This document shows positions 1 to 8,905 of a stretch of DNA of 64,000 nucleotides, one piece after another; positions within the stretch are counted from its first letter, which is position 1; each line of letters begins with the position of its first letter. A program made the translations under genes and the position numbers. This stretch comes from Priestia megaterium (lineage in GTDB: Bacteria; Bacillota; Bacilli; Bacillales; Bacillaceae_H): assembly GCF_023824195.1 (NCBI RefSeq), contig NZ_CP085442.1, positions 4,006,001-4,070,000 of the forward strand, given 5' to 3'. The notes beneath the pieces were generated by a model. That model was not told the DNA's origin and made no database searches. It saw only the letters and a program-made list of their open reading frames with translations.

Positions 1-50
1 ACTGCAAAAAAAATAGCGTAATGTTTCATAGAATGTAAGAATTGTTGCAT
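1..50 (-). CDS. yneA: Start of divergent gene, probably SOS cell-division inhibitor YneA (partial)
   Basis: Only the first 16 codons are in the window (MQQFLHSMKHYAIFFAV). An AGGGGG ribosome binding site lies 8 bases upstream of the ATG. The start is short and hydrophobic, as expected for the N-terminal membrane anchor of YneA, a LexA-controlled LysM protein that delays division during the SOS response. The identification rests mainly on position: yneA is divergent from lexA in Bacillus, and the shared intergenic region carries LexA-box-like sites. The coding part is too short to confirm the family. Confidence 0.6.
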   Translation of the reverse strand, partial: MQQFLHSMKHYAIFFA

Positions 51-67
51 ATTATGATCCCCCTATC

Positions 68-81
68 AGAATATATGTTCT
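68..81. promoter_or_regulatory. Degenerate LexA (SOS) box 1
   Basis: AGAATATATGTTCT resembles the Bacillus LexA box CGAAC-N4-GTTCG with three mismatches. It is the site nearest the divergent yneA-like gene, so it could control that gene. Confidence 0.45.
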
Positions 82-91
82 TATTTTATTG

Positions 92-105
92 AGAACATTT
101 GTTTC
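92..105. promoter_or_regulatory. LexA (SOS) box 2
   Basis: AGAACATTTGTTTC matches CGAAC-N4-GTTCG at all but three positions. It lies between the two divergent genes. Confidence 0.5.
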
Positions 106-121
106 TGTCAATGGAATTCTT

Positions 122-135
122 CGAACTTATGTTTG
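122..135. promoter_or_regulatory. LexA (SOS) box 3 overlapping the lexA -35
   Basis: CGAACTTATGTTTG has one mismatch to CGAAC-N4-GTTCG. It overlaps the start of the lexA -35 element at 133-138, which fits autorepression. Confidence 0.75.
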
Positions 136-161
136 TATATTGACACATCACGTGGTATAAT
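133..161 (+). promoter_or_regulatory. lexA sigma-A promoter
   Basis: TTGTAT at 133-138 and TATAAT at 156-161 are separated by 17 bases. A better-looking TTGACA at 140-145 is only 10 bases from this -10 and is probably not used with it. Confidence 0.65.
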
Positions 162-196
162 TCACCTAAAGAATAGCTAAAATCGAGGTGAAAAAT

Positions 197-814
197 ATGA
201 AGCTATCAAAACGTCAACAAGACATACTAGATTTTATTAAGCACGAAGTAAAATTAAAAGGTTATCCGCCTTCTGTTCGTGAGATTGGGGAAGCGGTAGG
301 ATTAGCCTCTAGCTCCACTGTACACGGGCATTTAGCTCGTTTAGAAAGCAAAGGGTTAATTCGCAGAGATCCAACAAAACCAAGAGCAATCGAAGTTCTT
401 CAACTAGACGAAGTAAACATCCCTAAAAGCAATGTCATTAATGTTCCTGTTATCGGTAAAGTAACAGCGGGTCTTCCTATAACAGCTGTTGAAAATGTGG
501 AAGAATATTTCCCTCTTCCAGATAAATTCGTTTCTCCAGATGATCATGTATTTATGCTTGAAATTATGGGAGAAAGTATGATTGAAGCAGGTATTCTAGA
601 TGGCGATATGGTAATCGTACGTCAGCAGCAAACAGCTAATAATGGAGATATTGTGGTGGCTATGACCGAAGACAACGAAGCAACGGTAAAACGTTTCTTT
701 AAAGAAGAAAATTTCGTTCGTTTACAGCCTGAAAATTCAACGATGGCGCCTATTATTCTTCGCCACGTAACGATTTTAGGAAAAGTAACTGGTGTATATC
801 GCACAATTCACTAG
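197..814 (+). CDS. lexA: LexA, SOS transcriptional repressor
   Basis: This 205-residue repressor has the length of B. subtilis LexA (DinR). The N-terminal winged helix-turn-helix covers about residues 1-65 (recognition region [20 protein letters not shown]). The self-cleavage dyad Ala91-Gly92 is present, with catalytic Ser127 in GESM and Lys165 in the C-terminal S24 peptidase domain. RecA filaments on ssDNA trigger autocleavage and so derepress SOS genes. I chose the ATG at 197 rather than the in-frame GTG at 188, because that GTG is part of the ribosome binding site GAGGTG (185-190). A LexA box overlaps its promoter, implying autoregulation, and recA in this window also carries a box. Confidence 0.97.
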   Translation: MKLSKRQQDILDFIKHEVKLKGYPPSVREIGEAVGLASSSTVHGHLARLESKGLIRRDPTKPRAIEVLQLDEVNIPKSNVINVPVIGKVTAGLPITAVENVEEYFPLPDKFVSPDDHVFMLEIMGESMIEAGILDGDMVIVRQQQTANNGDIVVAMTEDNEATVKRFFKEENFVRLQPENSTMAPIILRHVTILGKVTGVYRTIH

Positions 815-830
815 TCAGACACTGTATGTA

Positions 831-865
831 AAACCAACTAATCATGATGTTAGTTGGTTTTTTTA
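831..865 (+). terminator. lexA terminator
   Basis: AAACCAACTA and TAGTTGGTTT form a 10-bp stem, followed by a T run. Confidence 0.85.
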
Positions 866-1025
866 CGTTTGTTTTCTAAAAAAATTGGCATATTATAAAT
901 GATACGCTGAATCATTGCAGGCAGGTAGAACGGTTTTTGTAAAGCTTGTTTTACCTTTTACTTTCTATCTGCATTTCCTCGACTCTTACAAGGAAATACA
1001 ACCGACCATAAGAAGGATGTAGTTT

Positions 1026-2471
1026 ATGACCAATACACCAAGGAAAACAGAACCATTTCAAACCATTGTACCTACCAAAGCAATGAACATGTTTCTTTTT
1101 CCTTTTTCCTTTGATCGAAAAAATAAAGAGCAGCTTGTTCATGCACTGGAAGTAAATTTGTTCGAGTTTTTTTCCATTCAAAACAAACATTTAGAAAAAG
1201 AATACTACGGAGAACAATATTACGTATCTCATGATAGCCTGGATCAATATTTTCTTCCTTACATTGAATGCATTCTATTCCCTGACTCGTGCGAAAAAGA
1301 AGGGTTGCTTCGATTTTCAAAAAAAATAGACCATACCATTACGTTACACACTTTCTCCACCACCGTGTCTAGCAACGTGCTGTCTGTGGATGTTTTTTTA
1401 TGTCCTTTTGAAATTGGCGTCATGACCATTCGCACTGAGATGAGCCATAATCATTACACCTATGATGATATTTTAGAATTCATGAATCATTTTCGTGTAT
1501 TAGAACCGAAGCTTGCTGAAGAGCATGGATCCACCATTACCTATGAACATCATCCCTATAGCAAAGTACAAGATTATATTTTTTCACAGCTCGCGCCATT
1601 TTTGAACGAACACATCAAAAAAGAAGCCACACCTGAACAGCACGTTGGGAGCCTTCCTTATTTTATCGATGAACGGATGTTTGTGTTAAGTTATGTAACG
1701 GTAAATCAAGAGCAAGAGATTAATTCCACAACTTTATTTCGTACTGGGCAGCTAAATAGTTATACGCCTGAGGGGAAAGCGTTTATTTCTGCACACAATC
1801 ATGAGTATATTAAAACGTATAATACTAAACACGTGTATTCCAGATGGGCTCCTGAAACCTATTACGTCATAACAGACCATGTGTTTTCGTGTATTTCTAA
1901 ATCGACAGACTCTAAAACAGATCAGCTTTTGATGAATCATTTATTTGGCCAGCATTACTATAATTTATTTTTACATTTTTTCTATAAAATCGTGTTGCTA
2001 AAACTATCTTATGAGTATTCTCAGCTCACGTTTCATAAAAATTCAGAGGGCATTGAACGACTAATCCGCTCTATTACCGTGTTTTCAGGTAAATATTTTT
2101 TTTTAGAAATTAGCTCTCGCACAGAAGGTCAAGAGTTTTCTGAGCTCTTTTAAAAAATTTTCCACATCAATTCTCTTTATCAAGAAGTCAAAGAAACCCT
2201 TGGTACTTTGTACCAAAATCAAGAGAAAATCGCAGCCAAGCGTCACAATTACTTATTATTAATTTTAACGATTTATACGGTTCTTTCCGGTATTTACGGA
2301 ATGAATTTAGTTATTAGCAAACTAAAGGGAAACATCAATTGGGATAGTATGAAGCAGTTTTCTATCTTTGAATATATCGCTTTAATAGTAGCTCTATCAG
2401 GAATTCTGATCAGCATTAGTCTCGGAGTGAGTTCCCTATGGAATTTATTAAAAGATCGATTTAAAACATAA
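1026..2471 (+). pseudogene. CorA-like two-TM membrane protein interrupted by in-frame TAA
   Basis: One reading frame runs from the ATG at 1026 (RBS AAGGATG at 1013) to the TAA at 2469, broken only by a TAA at 2151-2153. Upstream are 375 residues of a soluble domain I do not recognise. Downstream, in the same frame, come 105 residues with a helical linker (NSLYQEVKETLGTLYQNQEK), a first membrane helix ending in YGMN, a polar loop and a second helix. This layout resembles the C-terminus of CorA-type divalent cation transporters, whose signature is GMN. The downstream part has no convincing own start: TTG at 2208 lacks a ribosome binding site. An indel cannot explain it because the frame is unchanged, so a point nonsense mutation is most likely. 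Readthrough, or a sequencing substitution, are alternatives. Confidence 0.7.
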
Positions 2472-2509
2472 AAGCTGTTCGCATACGTATGGATGCAAAC
2501 AGCTTTTTC
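2471..2509 (+). terminator. Terminator after the CorA-like gene
   Basis: AAAGCTGTT(C)GCAT pairs with ATGC(A)AACAGCTTT across a short loop and is followed by Ts. It serves the reading frame ending at 2471, which supports treating 1026-2471 as one unit. Confidence 0.8.
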
Positions 2510-2687
2510 TATTATGAAATCTTTTTCCTACTCGGCTTACCCTTTTATCAAACGTTATGCCGCTATTGTAATTTCAGAACAATCTAACATTATACTCTAT
2601 AAGAAAAATATATACAAAATGATAAAATATGGTATCATAGGGTAGGAATTTTGTACCTTATCTATGAAATAATTTGCAGGAGGTAAT

Positions 2688-4193
2688 ATGCTTAACTCAT
2701 TTTTATCCAAAAGCCTGATCTTTTTATGTGTCATTATTCTTACATGGTCTCTATGGGGCAGTTATAGTACGATGACAAATTCATTGGAATTAAAAGGCTT
2801 GGCTTTAAGTAATTCATTTATTATTGAAGGAATATTTATCACTTTCCTTGTCATTTTTCTAATAGCTATTGCAAGTAGATACATGAACAAAACTGTTTTT
2901 TTTATTTCACTGATCGTTTTGACCTTAGGTATTCGATTAGCATGGATGCTTTCTGTTCAAACGCCTGTAAAATCTGACTTTCTTGTCATGTTAGATGCCG
3001 CGCGTAATATAGCAAAAGGAAATTATGAATTTAACCAAAGCGTTTATTTCACTACATGGGTATATCAGCTAGGCTTTTCATTCTATGAATCTGTTATTAT
3101 TCGCTGTTTTGGAGATAATATTTTTATATTAAAATTGTTAAATATTTTTTATTCCACTGGAACCGTTATTTTTATTTATTTAATTGGCGCTAAAGTATTT
3201 AACGAACTTGCTGGGAGAATGGCAGCTTTTCTGTATGCGTTCTACATTCCGAACATTCTCTATAGCTCAGTGTTAACTAATCAGCATTTAGCTACTTTTT
3301 TATTTTATGCAGCTTTTTACCTTATTATAAAAAGATTTGCTCATAACAAGTTTAGCTGGCTTTATATTGGCCTTCTATTGTCGTTAGGAAATTTAATGCG
3401 CCCTCTAGGACCCATTATTATCGTTGCTGTTTTCATTTATTTCATCTTGCAAATTCTTCAACCTTACATTAAAACGATGGATGCTGCTGAGTTAAAAGTT
3501 CGTCGAAAGAAAATAGGAAAAAACCTCGTAGGCATACTGGCTACTTTTTTTATTGCAAATGCGCTGATCAACTATTCTTTTGTAGCTAGCGGTATTTCTA
3601 AATATCCTTTAAGTAACAGAGATCCTTTATGGAAATTCGTCATTGGCTTTAATTACGAAACAAGCGGTTCTTATTCTTCAGAGGATGCTAGTCGTTTTAT
3701 GGGTATGCCAATTGGAGAAAAACGAGCTGAAGCAGAAAAAGAGGTAATTAAAGAACGGGTAGCAGATAAAGAGCAACTTTTAGATCTCTTTCACATTAAA
3801 TTCCTGAATATGTGGGGAGGAACGGATGCATCTACATTTTGGAGCATTTCATTAACTCCTCAAGAAGATGTACCTTTTAATAAAGAGAAATTAATTAGTG
3901 CTGCTCAAAGTTATGAAAGAATTATTTATTTTTCAACTACTATTCTTTCCATTATTGGACTTATATGTTTATTCCTGAAGAAGCAGGATAAATATCCGTA
4001 TACACTGTTTTTATTACTAATCATAGGATACGTTCTTATTCACTTGCTTATTGAAATTCAAACTCGCTATCGATTCTTTATTTTTCCAAGCTTTATGCTG
4101 CTCGAAGGGTTTGGTATTTCAGTGGTTCTATCTTATTTAATAGTACGATTTACTAAAAATGAGCCCCAGACAAAATGTGAAGAGATAAATTAA
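2688..4193 (+). CDS. GT-C type polytopic membrane glycosyltransferase (GT39/GT83-like)
   Basis: This 501-residue protein has about ten or more membrane helices and a large outer loop near the C-terminal third (about residues 305-405). The layout is that of GT-C transferases, which take sugars from polyprenyl-phosphate donors on the outer face of the membrane. An acidic residue in the first outer loop (VKSDFLVMLDAARNIAKGNY) fits the catalytic Asp region of the PMT/ArnT superfamily. The RBS AGGAGGT (2678-2684) fixes the start. The next genes encode a GtrA-type flippase and a GtrB-type polyprenyl-P glycosyltransferase, so this is probably the final transferase of a three-component cell-envelope glycosylation system. 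The acceptor is unknown; teichoic acid is a guess based on CsbB/YfhO of B. subtilis. A weak TTGTAA/TATACT promoter with a 19-base spacer lies at 2566-2596. Confidence 0.75.
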   Translation: MLNSFLSKSLIFLCVIILTWSLWGSYSTMTNSLELKGLALSNSFIIEGIFITFLVIFLIAIASRYMNKTVFFISLIVLTLGIRLAWMLSVQTPVKSDFLVMLDAARNIAKGNYEFNQSVYFTTWVYQLGFSFYESVIIRCFGDNIFILKLLNIFYSTGTVIFIYLIGAKVFNELAGRMAAFLYAFYIPNILYSSVLTNQHLATFLFYAAFYLIIKRFAHNKFSWLYIGLLLSLGNLMRPLGPIIIVAVFIYFILQILQPYIKTMDAAELKVRRKKIGKNLVGILATFFIANALINYSFVASGISKYPLSNRDPLWKFVIGFNYETSGSYSSEDASRFMGMPIGEKRAEAEKEVIKERVADKEQLLDLFHIKFLNMWGGTDASTFWSISLTPQEDVPFNKEKLISAAQSYERIIYFSTTILSIIGLICLFLKKQDKYPYTLFLLLIIGYVLIHLLIEIQTRYRFFIFPSFMLLEGFGISVVLSYLIVRFTKNEPQTKCEEIN

Positions 4194-4213
4194 ATGGAAG
4201 GGATTATGCAACC

Positions 4214-4606
4214 GTGATAAAATTCCTGAAATTCGGATTTGTAGGTATAATGAATACCCTGCTCACTATTATCAGTTACTTAGCACTCATTCATTTTGAT
4301 ATGAATTATATATTGGCTAACGTACTATCTTATTTCATTGGCGTCATAAACAGCTACTATTGGAACAAATCGTGGGTGTTTCAAGCAACGGTACATAAAT
4401 GGATGTTAGCTCAATTTTTCATCGTAAACCTTATTACTTTAGCAATTAATACAAGTTGCTTATTCCTTCTTGTACACTATACACCTGCTAATCCAATAAT
4501 TGGACAACTGTTGTCTACTTGTATAGGAATGTTTATCAATTTTTTCCTTAATAAAATATGGACGTTTAAGCACACAAACAATCACTCGATAGGGGGTAAA
4601 GCATGA
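4214..4606 (+). CDS. GtrA-family membrane protein (polyprenyl-P-sugar flippase)
   Basis: This 130-residue protein has four predicted membrane helices and the GtrA-family pattern: a FGFVGxxNT start and the YYWNKSWVF and NFFLNKIWTFK repeats. GtrA proteins are thought to flip undecaprenyl-phosphate-linked sugars to the outer face of the membrane for transfer. It starts at GTG 4214 behind GGAAGGGA at 4196-4203. It lies 20 bases after the GT-C gene and overlaps the following glycosyltransferase gene by 4 bases (ATGA), so the three are almost certainly co-transcribed. Confidence 0.88.
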   Translation: MIKFLKFGFVGIMNTLLTIISYLALIHFDMNYILANVLSYFIGVINSYYWNKSWVFQATVHKWMLAQFFIVNLITLAINTSCLFLLVHYTPANPIIGQLLSTCIGMFINFFLNKIWTFKHTNNHSIGGKA

Positions 4607-5580
4607 AAGAACTAATTTCAATTGTGGTACCTATGTATTTTGAAGAAGAAGTAGCTAATGAATGCTACAATCGCTTGCTTTCCGTGATGCATAAAAACCA
4701 CATTAACTATGAATTCATTTTCGTCAATGACGGCAGCACAGACCGAACAATTGAAATCTTAAAAGACGTAGCAGCTATGGATTCTAACGTAAAAGTTATT
4801 GATTTTGCCCGTAATTTCGGGCACCAAACTGCCGTAACAGCAGGCATTGATTATGCTCAAGGTGATGCTATCGTTATTATTGATGCGGACTTACAAGATC
4901 CGCCAGAAATGATTCCCGAATTAATTGCTAAATGGCAGCAAGGCTATGAAATTGTATATGCAAAGCGCAAGAAACGAAGCGGAGAGACCTTTTTTAAATT
5001 AGCCACGGCTAAGTATTTTTATCGCTTTTTAAATTATATGTCCGATATCGAAATCCCTAAAGACACGGGAGATTTTCGTATTATCGACCGAAGAGTAGCG
5101 GATGTATTCAAAAAAATGACTGAACGCAATCGTTTTGTACGAGGAATGATGTCTTGGATTGGCTTCAGGCAAACATATGTAGAATATGAGCGCGATGAAC
5201 GCTTTGCCGGTGAAACAAAATATCCTTTAAAAAAGATGATCAAGTTTGCTTCAGATGGAATTATTGGGTTTTCAACGAAGCCTTTGCGTTTAGTAATGGT
5301 TATTGGCTTGTTATCGGTTTTTGTATCACTTTTAGTTTTAAGTTATTCGATTGTTGTTTGGCTGATAGGTAAAAACATTCAGCCTGGCTGGACTTCTATT
5401 ATGGTAGCTATCACCTTCTTTAGCGGTATTCAGCTACTTGGTTTAGGACTAGTCGGACAATACATCGCAAGAATTTACGATGAAAGTAAAAATAGACCTA
5501 TTTACGTTGTACGTGAAACCATTAACTTCTCGAAAGCTTCAACAGATTCTCAAAACGTACGTGAAAAAGTATATAGCTAA
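4603..5580 (+). CDS. GtrB-like polyprenyl-phosphate glycosyltransferase (GT2)
   Basis: This 325-residue family 2 transferase begins ISIVVPMYFEEEVANECY and has the nucleotide-sugar signatures FVNDGSTD and DADLQDPP (DXD-type metal site). It ends with two membrane helices at about residues 230-300, the architecture of GtrB, CsbB and YkcC. Such enzymes load glucose, GlcNAc or a related sugar from a nucleotide donor onto undecaprenyl phosphate at the inner leaflet. The ATGA overlap with the GtrA gene and the GT-C transferase upstream give the three-part set loader, flippase, transferase. The sugar cannot be deduced from sequence. Confidence 0.88.
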   Translation: MKELISIVVPMYFEEEVANECYNRLLSVMHKNHINYEFIFVNDGSTDRTIEILKDVAAMDSNVKVIDFARNFGHQTAVTAGIDYAQGDAIVIIDADLQDPPEMIPELIAKWQQGYEIVYAKRKKRSGETFFKLATAKYFYRFLNYMSDIEIPKDTGDFRIIDRRVADVFKKMTERNRFVRGMMSWIGFRQTYVEYERDERFAGETKYPLKKMIKFASDGIIGFSTKPLRLVMVIGLLSVFVSLLVLSYSIVVWLIGKNIQPGWTSIMVAITFFSGIQLLGLGLVGQYIARIYDESKNRPIYVVRETINFSKASTDSQNVREKVYS

Positions 5581-5620
5581 AAAAACAAGGAAGAAAACGG
5601 TTGTTTTCTTCCTTGTTTTT
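5581..5620. terminator. Bidirectional terminator between gtr cassette and CDF gene
   Basis: A 16-bp perfect stem, AAACAAGGAAGAAAAC (5583-5598) with its complement at 5603-5618, has A/T runs on both sides. It sits between convergent genes. Confidence 0.85.
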
Positions 5621-6596
5621 ATTCTTTTTGAAGCTGTAAATCACTTGGCACCCAGTCCGGAATTCCATCATCTTCATCAAATTCAATAATGACATCCGTT
5701 ACTCCTTTTTCCTGTAAAATACGATTTTCCAGACGATCTTTAATATCATCAGCTTCTGCCACTGTTAAAGAAGGATCAATTTCTACTTTTAATTCAACGT
5801 GAAGCTCTTCTCCTTCTTTCATCACCATTAATGTTTGAATATCACGCACTTGTACATCTTGCATGACAATCGCGCCAATTTTTATTTCCATTTCTTTATC
5901 TGCTTCACCAAGCGCTCCAGCAGCATTATCTAAAAATACTCGTCCTACTACAAAAAACATCATAAGCCCAATTAAAATAGAAGCAATTCCTTCAGCTTGG
6001 TGAAAAGGTGTAAACCGTGAAATGAAAACGGCTATTAATGCCAATACGCCTCCTCCAGTAGCTACCAGATCTTCCATAAAGACCAGCTTGGTTGCTGGCT
6101 TTGCTTTCTTTAAATGAGCAAAGCTTTGCGTAAAAACATTAACTCCTGCAGTATTCATCCCGACATCGTGCAAAATTTCTTTCATTGCCTTAAATAGAAC
6201 AAACATCTCAAGCAATACCGAGATGCCAAGTACTGCAATATTTAAAATAAAGCCTGAAGACTTGGTCGGATGAAGAATGTGGTGATATCCTTCTTTAATC
6301 GTTTCAAACGCCATGATCCCTACTACAAGAACCGCTCCTAATAGAACGAGATTAACCAATCGGCCGAAACCGTTTGGAAATCGTTTGGTCGGGGCTTTTT
6401 TACTTAATGCCGAACCTATAAAGACAAAAAACTGATTAGCTGCATCTCCTAAACTGTGCATCGTTTCAGCAAACATTGCTACATTCCCTGTTAAAGCGAA
6501 AGCAATTCCTTTAATGATAGAGATAATGGTATTAACTACAGCGGCCATGATGGCCGATTTATTTCCTTTTCGCAACAATTTAATTAATTCACTCAT
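5619..6596 (-). CDS. Cation diffusion facilitator (CDF) family efflux protein
   Basis: This 325-residue membrane protein has the CDF fold: hydrophobic helices over about residues 15-230 with the polar metal-site pattern AETMHSLGDAANQ (HxxxD) in helix 2 and MEDLVATGG in helix 5. A cytosolic ferredoxin-like domain follows (residues about 235-310). CDF proteins export Zn2+, Mn2+, Co2+ or Fe2+ by proton antiport. The metal cannot be assigned, and this branch resembles the SLC30A9-like subgroup rather than CzcD. The RBS GGAGGG is 6 bases before the ATG. The gene is single and convergent with the gtr cassette. Confidence 0.85.
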   Translation of the reverse strand: MSELIKLLRKGNKSAIMAAVVNTIISIIKGIAFALTGNVAMFAETMHSLGDAANQFFVFIGSALSKKAPTKRFPNGFGRLVNLVLLGAVLVVGIMAFETIKEGYHHILHPTKSSGFILNIAVLGISVLLEMFVLFKAMKEILHDVGMNTAGVNVFTQSFAHLKKAKPATKLVFMEDLVATGGGVLALIAVFISRFTPFHQAEGIASILIGLMMFFVVGRVFLDNAAGALGEADKEMEIKIGAIVMQDVQVRDIQTLMVMKEGEELHVELKVEIDPSLTVAEADDIKDRLENRILQEKGVTDVIIEFDEDDGIPDWVPSDLQLQKE

Positions 6597-6661
6597 GCAA
6601 TCCCTCCGTTTGCACCTTTGATGAGATTCGATTACGGTTAGTGTATGTGAATATAAAAATT

Positions 6662-6693
6662 AAAAACCTCCAACATACAAGTTGGAGGTTTTT
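6662..6693 (-). terminator. kimA terminator
   Basis: AAAACCTCCAAC pairs with GTTGGAGGTTTT around a 6-base loop just after the kimA stop. The flanking A and T runs could also let it work in the other direction. Confidence 0.85.
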
Positions 6694-6705
6694 AGTCATG
6701 TTTCA

Positions 6706-8532
6706 TTATTTTTTAAAACGGTACGGTACAGTTGTAACAATTACATTTTTACGGTAAAGCAAATGTGCTTTTAACAGCAGACTGGACTGATTGTGAAGGA
6801 TATTTTGCCAGCTTTTTTTCGTAATGAATTGCGGAATAACGACCGTAACGGCCATATTATTTTCCCGGGCTTTTTCCTCAGCCATATCGATGAATCGAAA
6901 CAGCGGCCGCACTAAGCTGCGGTATTGAGAATGAAACGTAACAATACGAATATCTGGCTGCCACTTCTCCCACTTCTCTTCCATTCTCTTTTCGCCTTCT
7001 CGATCAAAGGCCACATGCACTGCAATAACGGTATCGCCAATCGTTCTTGCATAATTTAATGAATTTTCTACTACCTTTGTCATTCCTGCTACAGGAACAA
7101 TGACCACACTTCCTTCAAGCTTTCCAATCTTTTCTCCTTGCTTAATGCGAAGCTGCTCTCCTACCGCTTCATAATGCGTATGAATGCGATGAAAAATATA
7201 GACAATAACCGGTAAGAAAATGAGCACGGACCATACTTGTGAAAACTTCGTTGTAAACAAAATGATTAGCACAGTTAAGGTAATAAGCGCACCAATTAAG
7301 TTAATGGTTAGCTTTCCTTGCCAGCCTGCCGGCTTTTCTCTAAGCCATTTGACAATCATGCCTGTTTGAGAAAGCGTAAATGGAATGAACACTCCAACTG
7401 CATAAAGAGGAATTAATTGTTCAGTCGCTCCTTTAAAAGCTACAATTAAGACAATAGAAGCAATTCCAAGGGTCACAATTCCATTTGAATAGCCTAGTCG
7501 ATCGCCACGAATTTGAAACATTCTTGGCATGTATTTATCAGACGATAAGTTGACAGCCAGCAAAGGGAAAGCTGAAAAGCCCGTATTCGCCGCTAGCACT
7601 AGAATTAGAGCTGTTGTGCCTTGAATAAAATAATAAAATCCATTTCGTCCAAACACACTCGATGCAATTTGTGATACAACCGTTTCATCTGCTTTTGGAG
7701 AAATGCCAAGCCAATAAGCTAAAAACGTGATGCCCGAAAATAAAACGGCTAAAATACCGCCCATCAGCATTAATGTATGAACAGCATTTTTTGCACCTGG
7801 CTCTTTAAAGTTAGGCACTGCATTTGAAATAGCTTCTACACCTGTCAATGCCGAACAGCCTGACGAAAAAGCTTTTAATAATAAAAACAAACTAATACCT
7901 GGCACTACTGTACCGAGAGATGGATGAAGCTCAGGTGAAACTTGACCTGTCGCTATTTTAAACAAGCCTACCGCTATTAACAAAATAAGAGCAATAACAA
8001 ATAAATAAACCGGATAAGCTAATACAGAAGCGGATTCTGTTACACCACGTAAATTTAAGACGGTAATAAAAATCACCAGCAAACACGCAATTACTACATT
8101 GTAATGATGCAGCGTTGGAAAAGCCGAAGTTAAAGCATCGGTTCCTGCTGAAACACTCACGGCAACTGTTAAAATATAATCTACTAACAGTGATCCCCCA
8201 GCGATAAGCCCAGGATTTTCTCCTAAATTGGTTTTCGAAACAATATAAGCTCCTCCGCCTTGCGGATACGCATAAATAATTTGACGATATGAAAGAATTA
8301 AAGCCGTTAGCAGTACCAATACCCCAATCGCAATTGGAATCGAATACCAATAGGCAAGGACGCCGACTGTTGCAAGTACAATCAAAATTTGTTCTGTTCC
8401 ATAAGCCACTGAAGATAAGGCATCTGAAGATAAAATAGCCAGTGCTTTAAGCTTACTAAGCTTTTGATCGCCTAACTCTTTTGTTTTAAGCGGCTTTCCA
8501 ATCAATAATCTTTTGAGAACTGAATAGTTCAC
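6706..8532 (-). CDS. kimA: KimA-type high-affinity potassium importer
   Basis: This 608-residue APC-superfamily transporter matches my recollection of B. subtilis KimA (YdaO, 607 aa), with LSSDALSSVAYGTEQIL near the N-terminus and YAYPQGGGAYIVSK in the third helix. About 12 membrane helices end near residue 455, followed by a cytosolic universal-stress-like domain (SVVIVPVAGMTKVVENSLNYA). KimA imports K+ with protons and is switched off by cyclic di-AMP both at the protein and the RNA level. The upstream ydaO-type riboswitch on the same strand strongly supports the assignment over a generic amino acid permease. The start is the ATG at 8532 with a GGAGGG RBS. Confidence 0.88.
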   Translation of the reverse strand: MNYSVLKRLLIGKPLKTKELGDQKLSKLKALAILSSDALSSVAYGTEQILIVLATVGVLAYWYSIPIAIGVLVLLTALILSYRQIIYAYPQGGGAYIVSKTNLGENPGLIAGGSLLVDYILTVAVSVSAGTDALTSAFPTLHHYNVVIACLLVIFITVLNLRGVTESASVLAYPVYLFVIALILLIAVGLFKIATGQVSPELHPSLGTVVPGISLFLLLKAFSSGCSALTGVEAISNAVPNFKEPGAKNAVHTLMLMGGILAVLFSGITFLAYWLGISPKADETVVSQIASSVFGRNGFYYFIQGTTALILVLAANTGFSAFPLLAVNLSSDKYMPRMFQIRGDRLGYSNGIVTLGIASIVLIVAFKGATEQLIPLYAVGVFIPFTLSQTGMIVKWLREKPAGWQGKLTINLIGALITLTVLIILFTTKFSQVWSVLIFLPVIVYIFHRIHTHYEAVGEQLRIKQGEKIGKLEGSVVIVPVAGMTKVVENSLNYARTIGDTVIAVHVAFDREGEKRMEEKWEKWQPDIRIVTFHSQYRSLVRPLFRFIDMAEEKARENNMAVTVVIPQFITKKSWQNILHNQSSLLLKAHLLYRKNVIVTTVPYRFKK

Positions 8533-8650
8533 GTAATTTCCCTCCGATGATTGCCTAGCTACTATTTACTGTTCATTGCTAAGCTCCGTTACAAGTTCAC
8601 GAACAAGTGATATTATTCCTAAAAAATACCTTCTTATGTTAAAAAAGCGC

Positions 8651-8680
8651 ACAAAAAAAACACTAAGGGTTCTCAGCGTT
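8651..8680 (-). terminator. Riboswitch-controlled terminator in kimA leader
   Basis: On the minus strand, AACGCTGAG pairs with CTTAGTGTT (two G-U wobbles) and is followed by a long U tract. It lies between the riboswitch and kimA, which fits ligand-dependent premature termination. Confidence 0.8.
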
Positions 8681-8694
8681 TTTACACAGCTTAA

Positions 8695-8835
8695 ACCTCC
8701 TCTCCAAAACGCTTATGGGGTTAGCTGTCGGATTCGGGCTATGAGAGTAGCCCTACCTTTAAAAAAAGGATTCACCCCAAGTGACAATGCACAAATTTGG
8801 GTCCCCCACTTCTGACGAATTAAGCGATAACAGGT
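8695..8835 (-). ncRNA. ydaO/yuaA-type cyclic di-AMP riboswitch
   Basis: The minus strand reads, in order, a GGGGGACCCA block, TGGGGTGAATCC, GTAGGGCTACTCTC, AGCCCGAATCCGACAGCTAA and AAGCGTTTTGGAGAGGAG. These are the conserved segments of the ydaO leader as I remember it from B. subtilis. High c-di-AMP should favour the terminator at 8651-8680 and stop expression of the potassium importer. The 5' limit is approximate. Confidence 0.92.
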
Positions 8836-8905
8836 CAATATAATTTTCGGTTAAAGGGTATGATCGATAACATGTTTCTTTCATAACTATCCTTTGTTCT
8901 TAGAT

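Noticed and set aside
140..145. TTGACA as the lexA -35
   Set aside because: Only 10 bases from TATAAT at 156; TTGTAT at 133 gives the correct 17-base spacer.
2619..2645. ATGATA/TATCAT inverted repeat and a GGGTAG sigma-B-like -10 before the GT-C gene
   Set aside because: No matching sigma-B -35 (GTTTAA) at the right distance, and the repeat is short and AT-rich.
8576..8815. 79-codon plus-strand frame in the kimA upstream region
   Set aside because: Lies across the minus-strand riboswitch and its terminator; no RBS and no protein-like composition.
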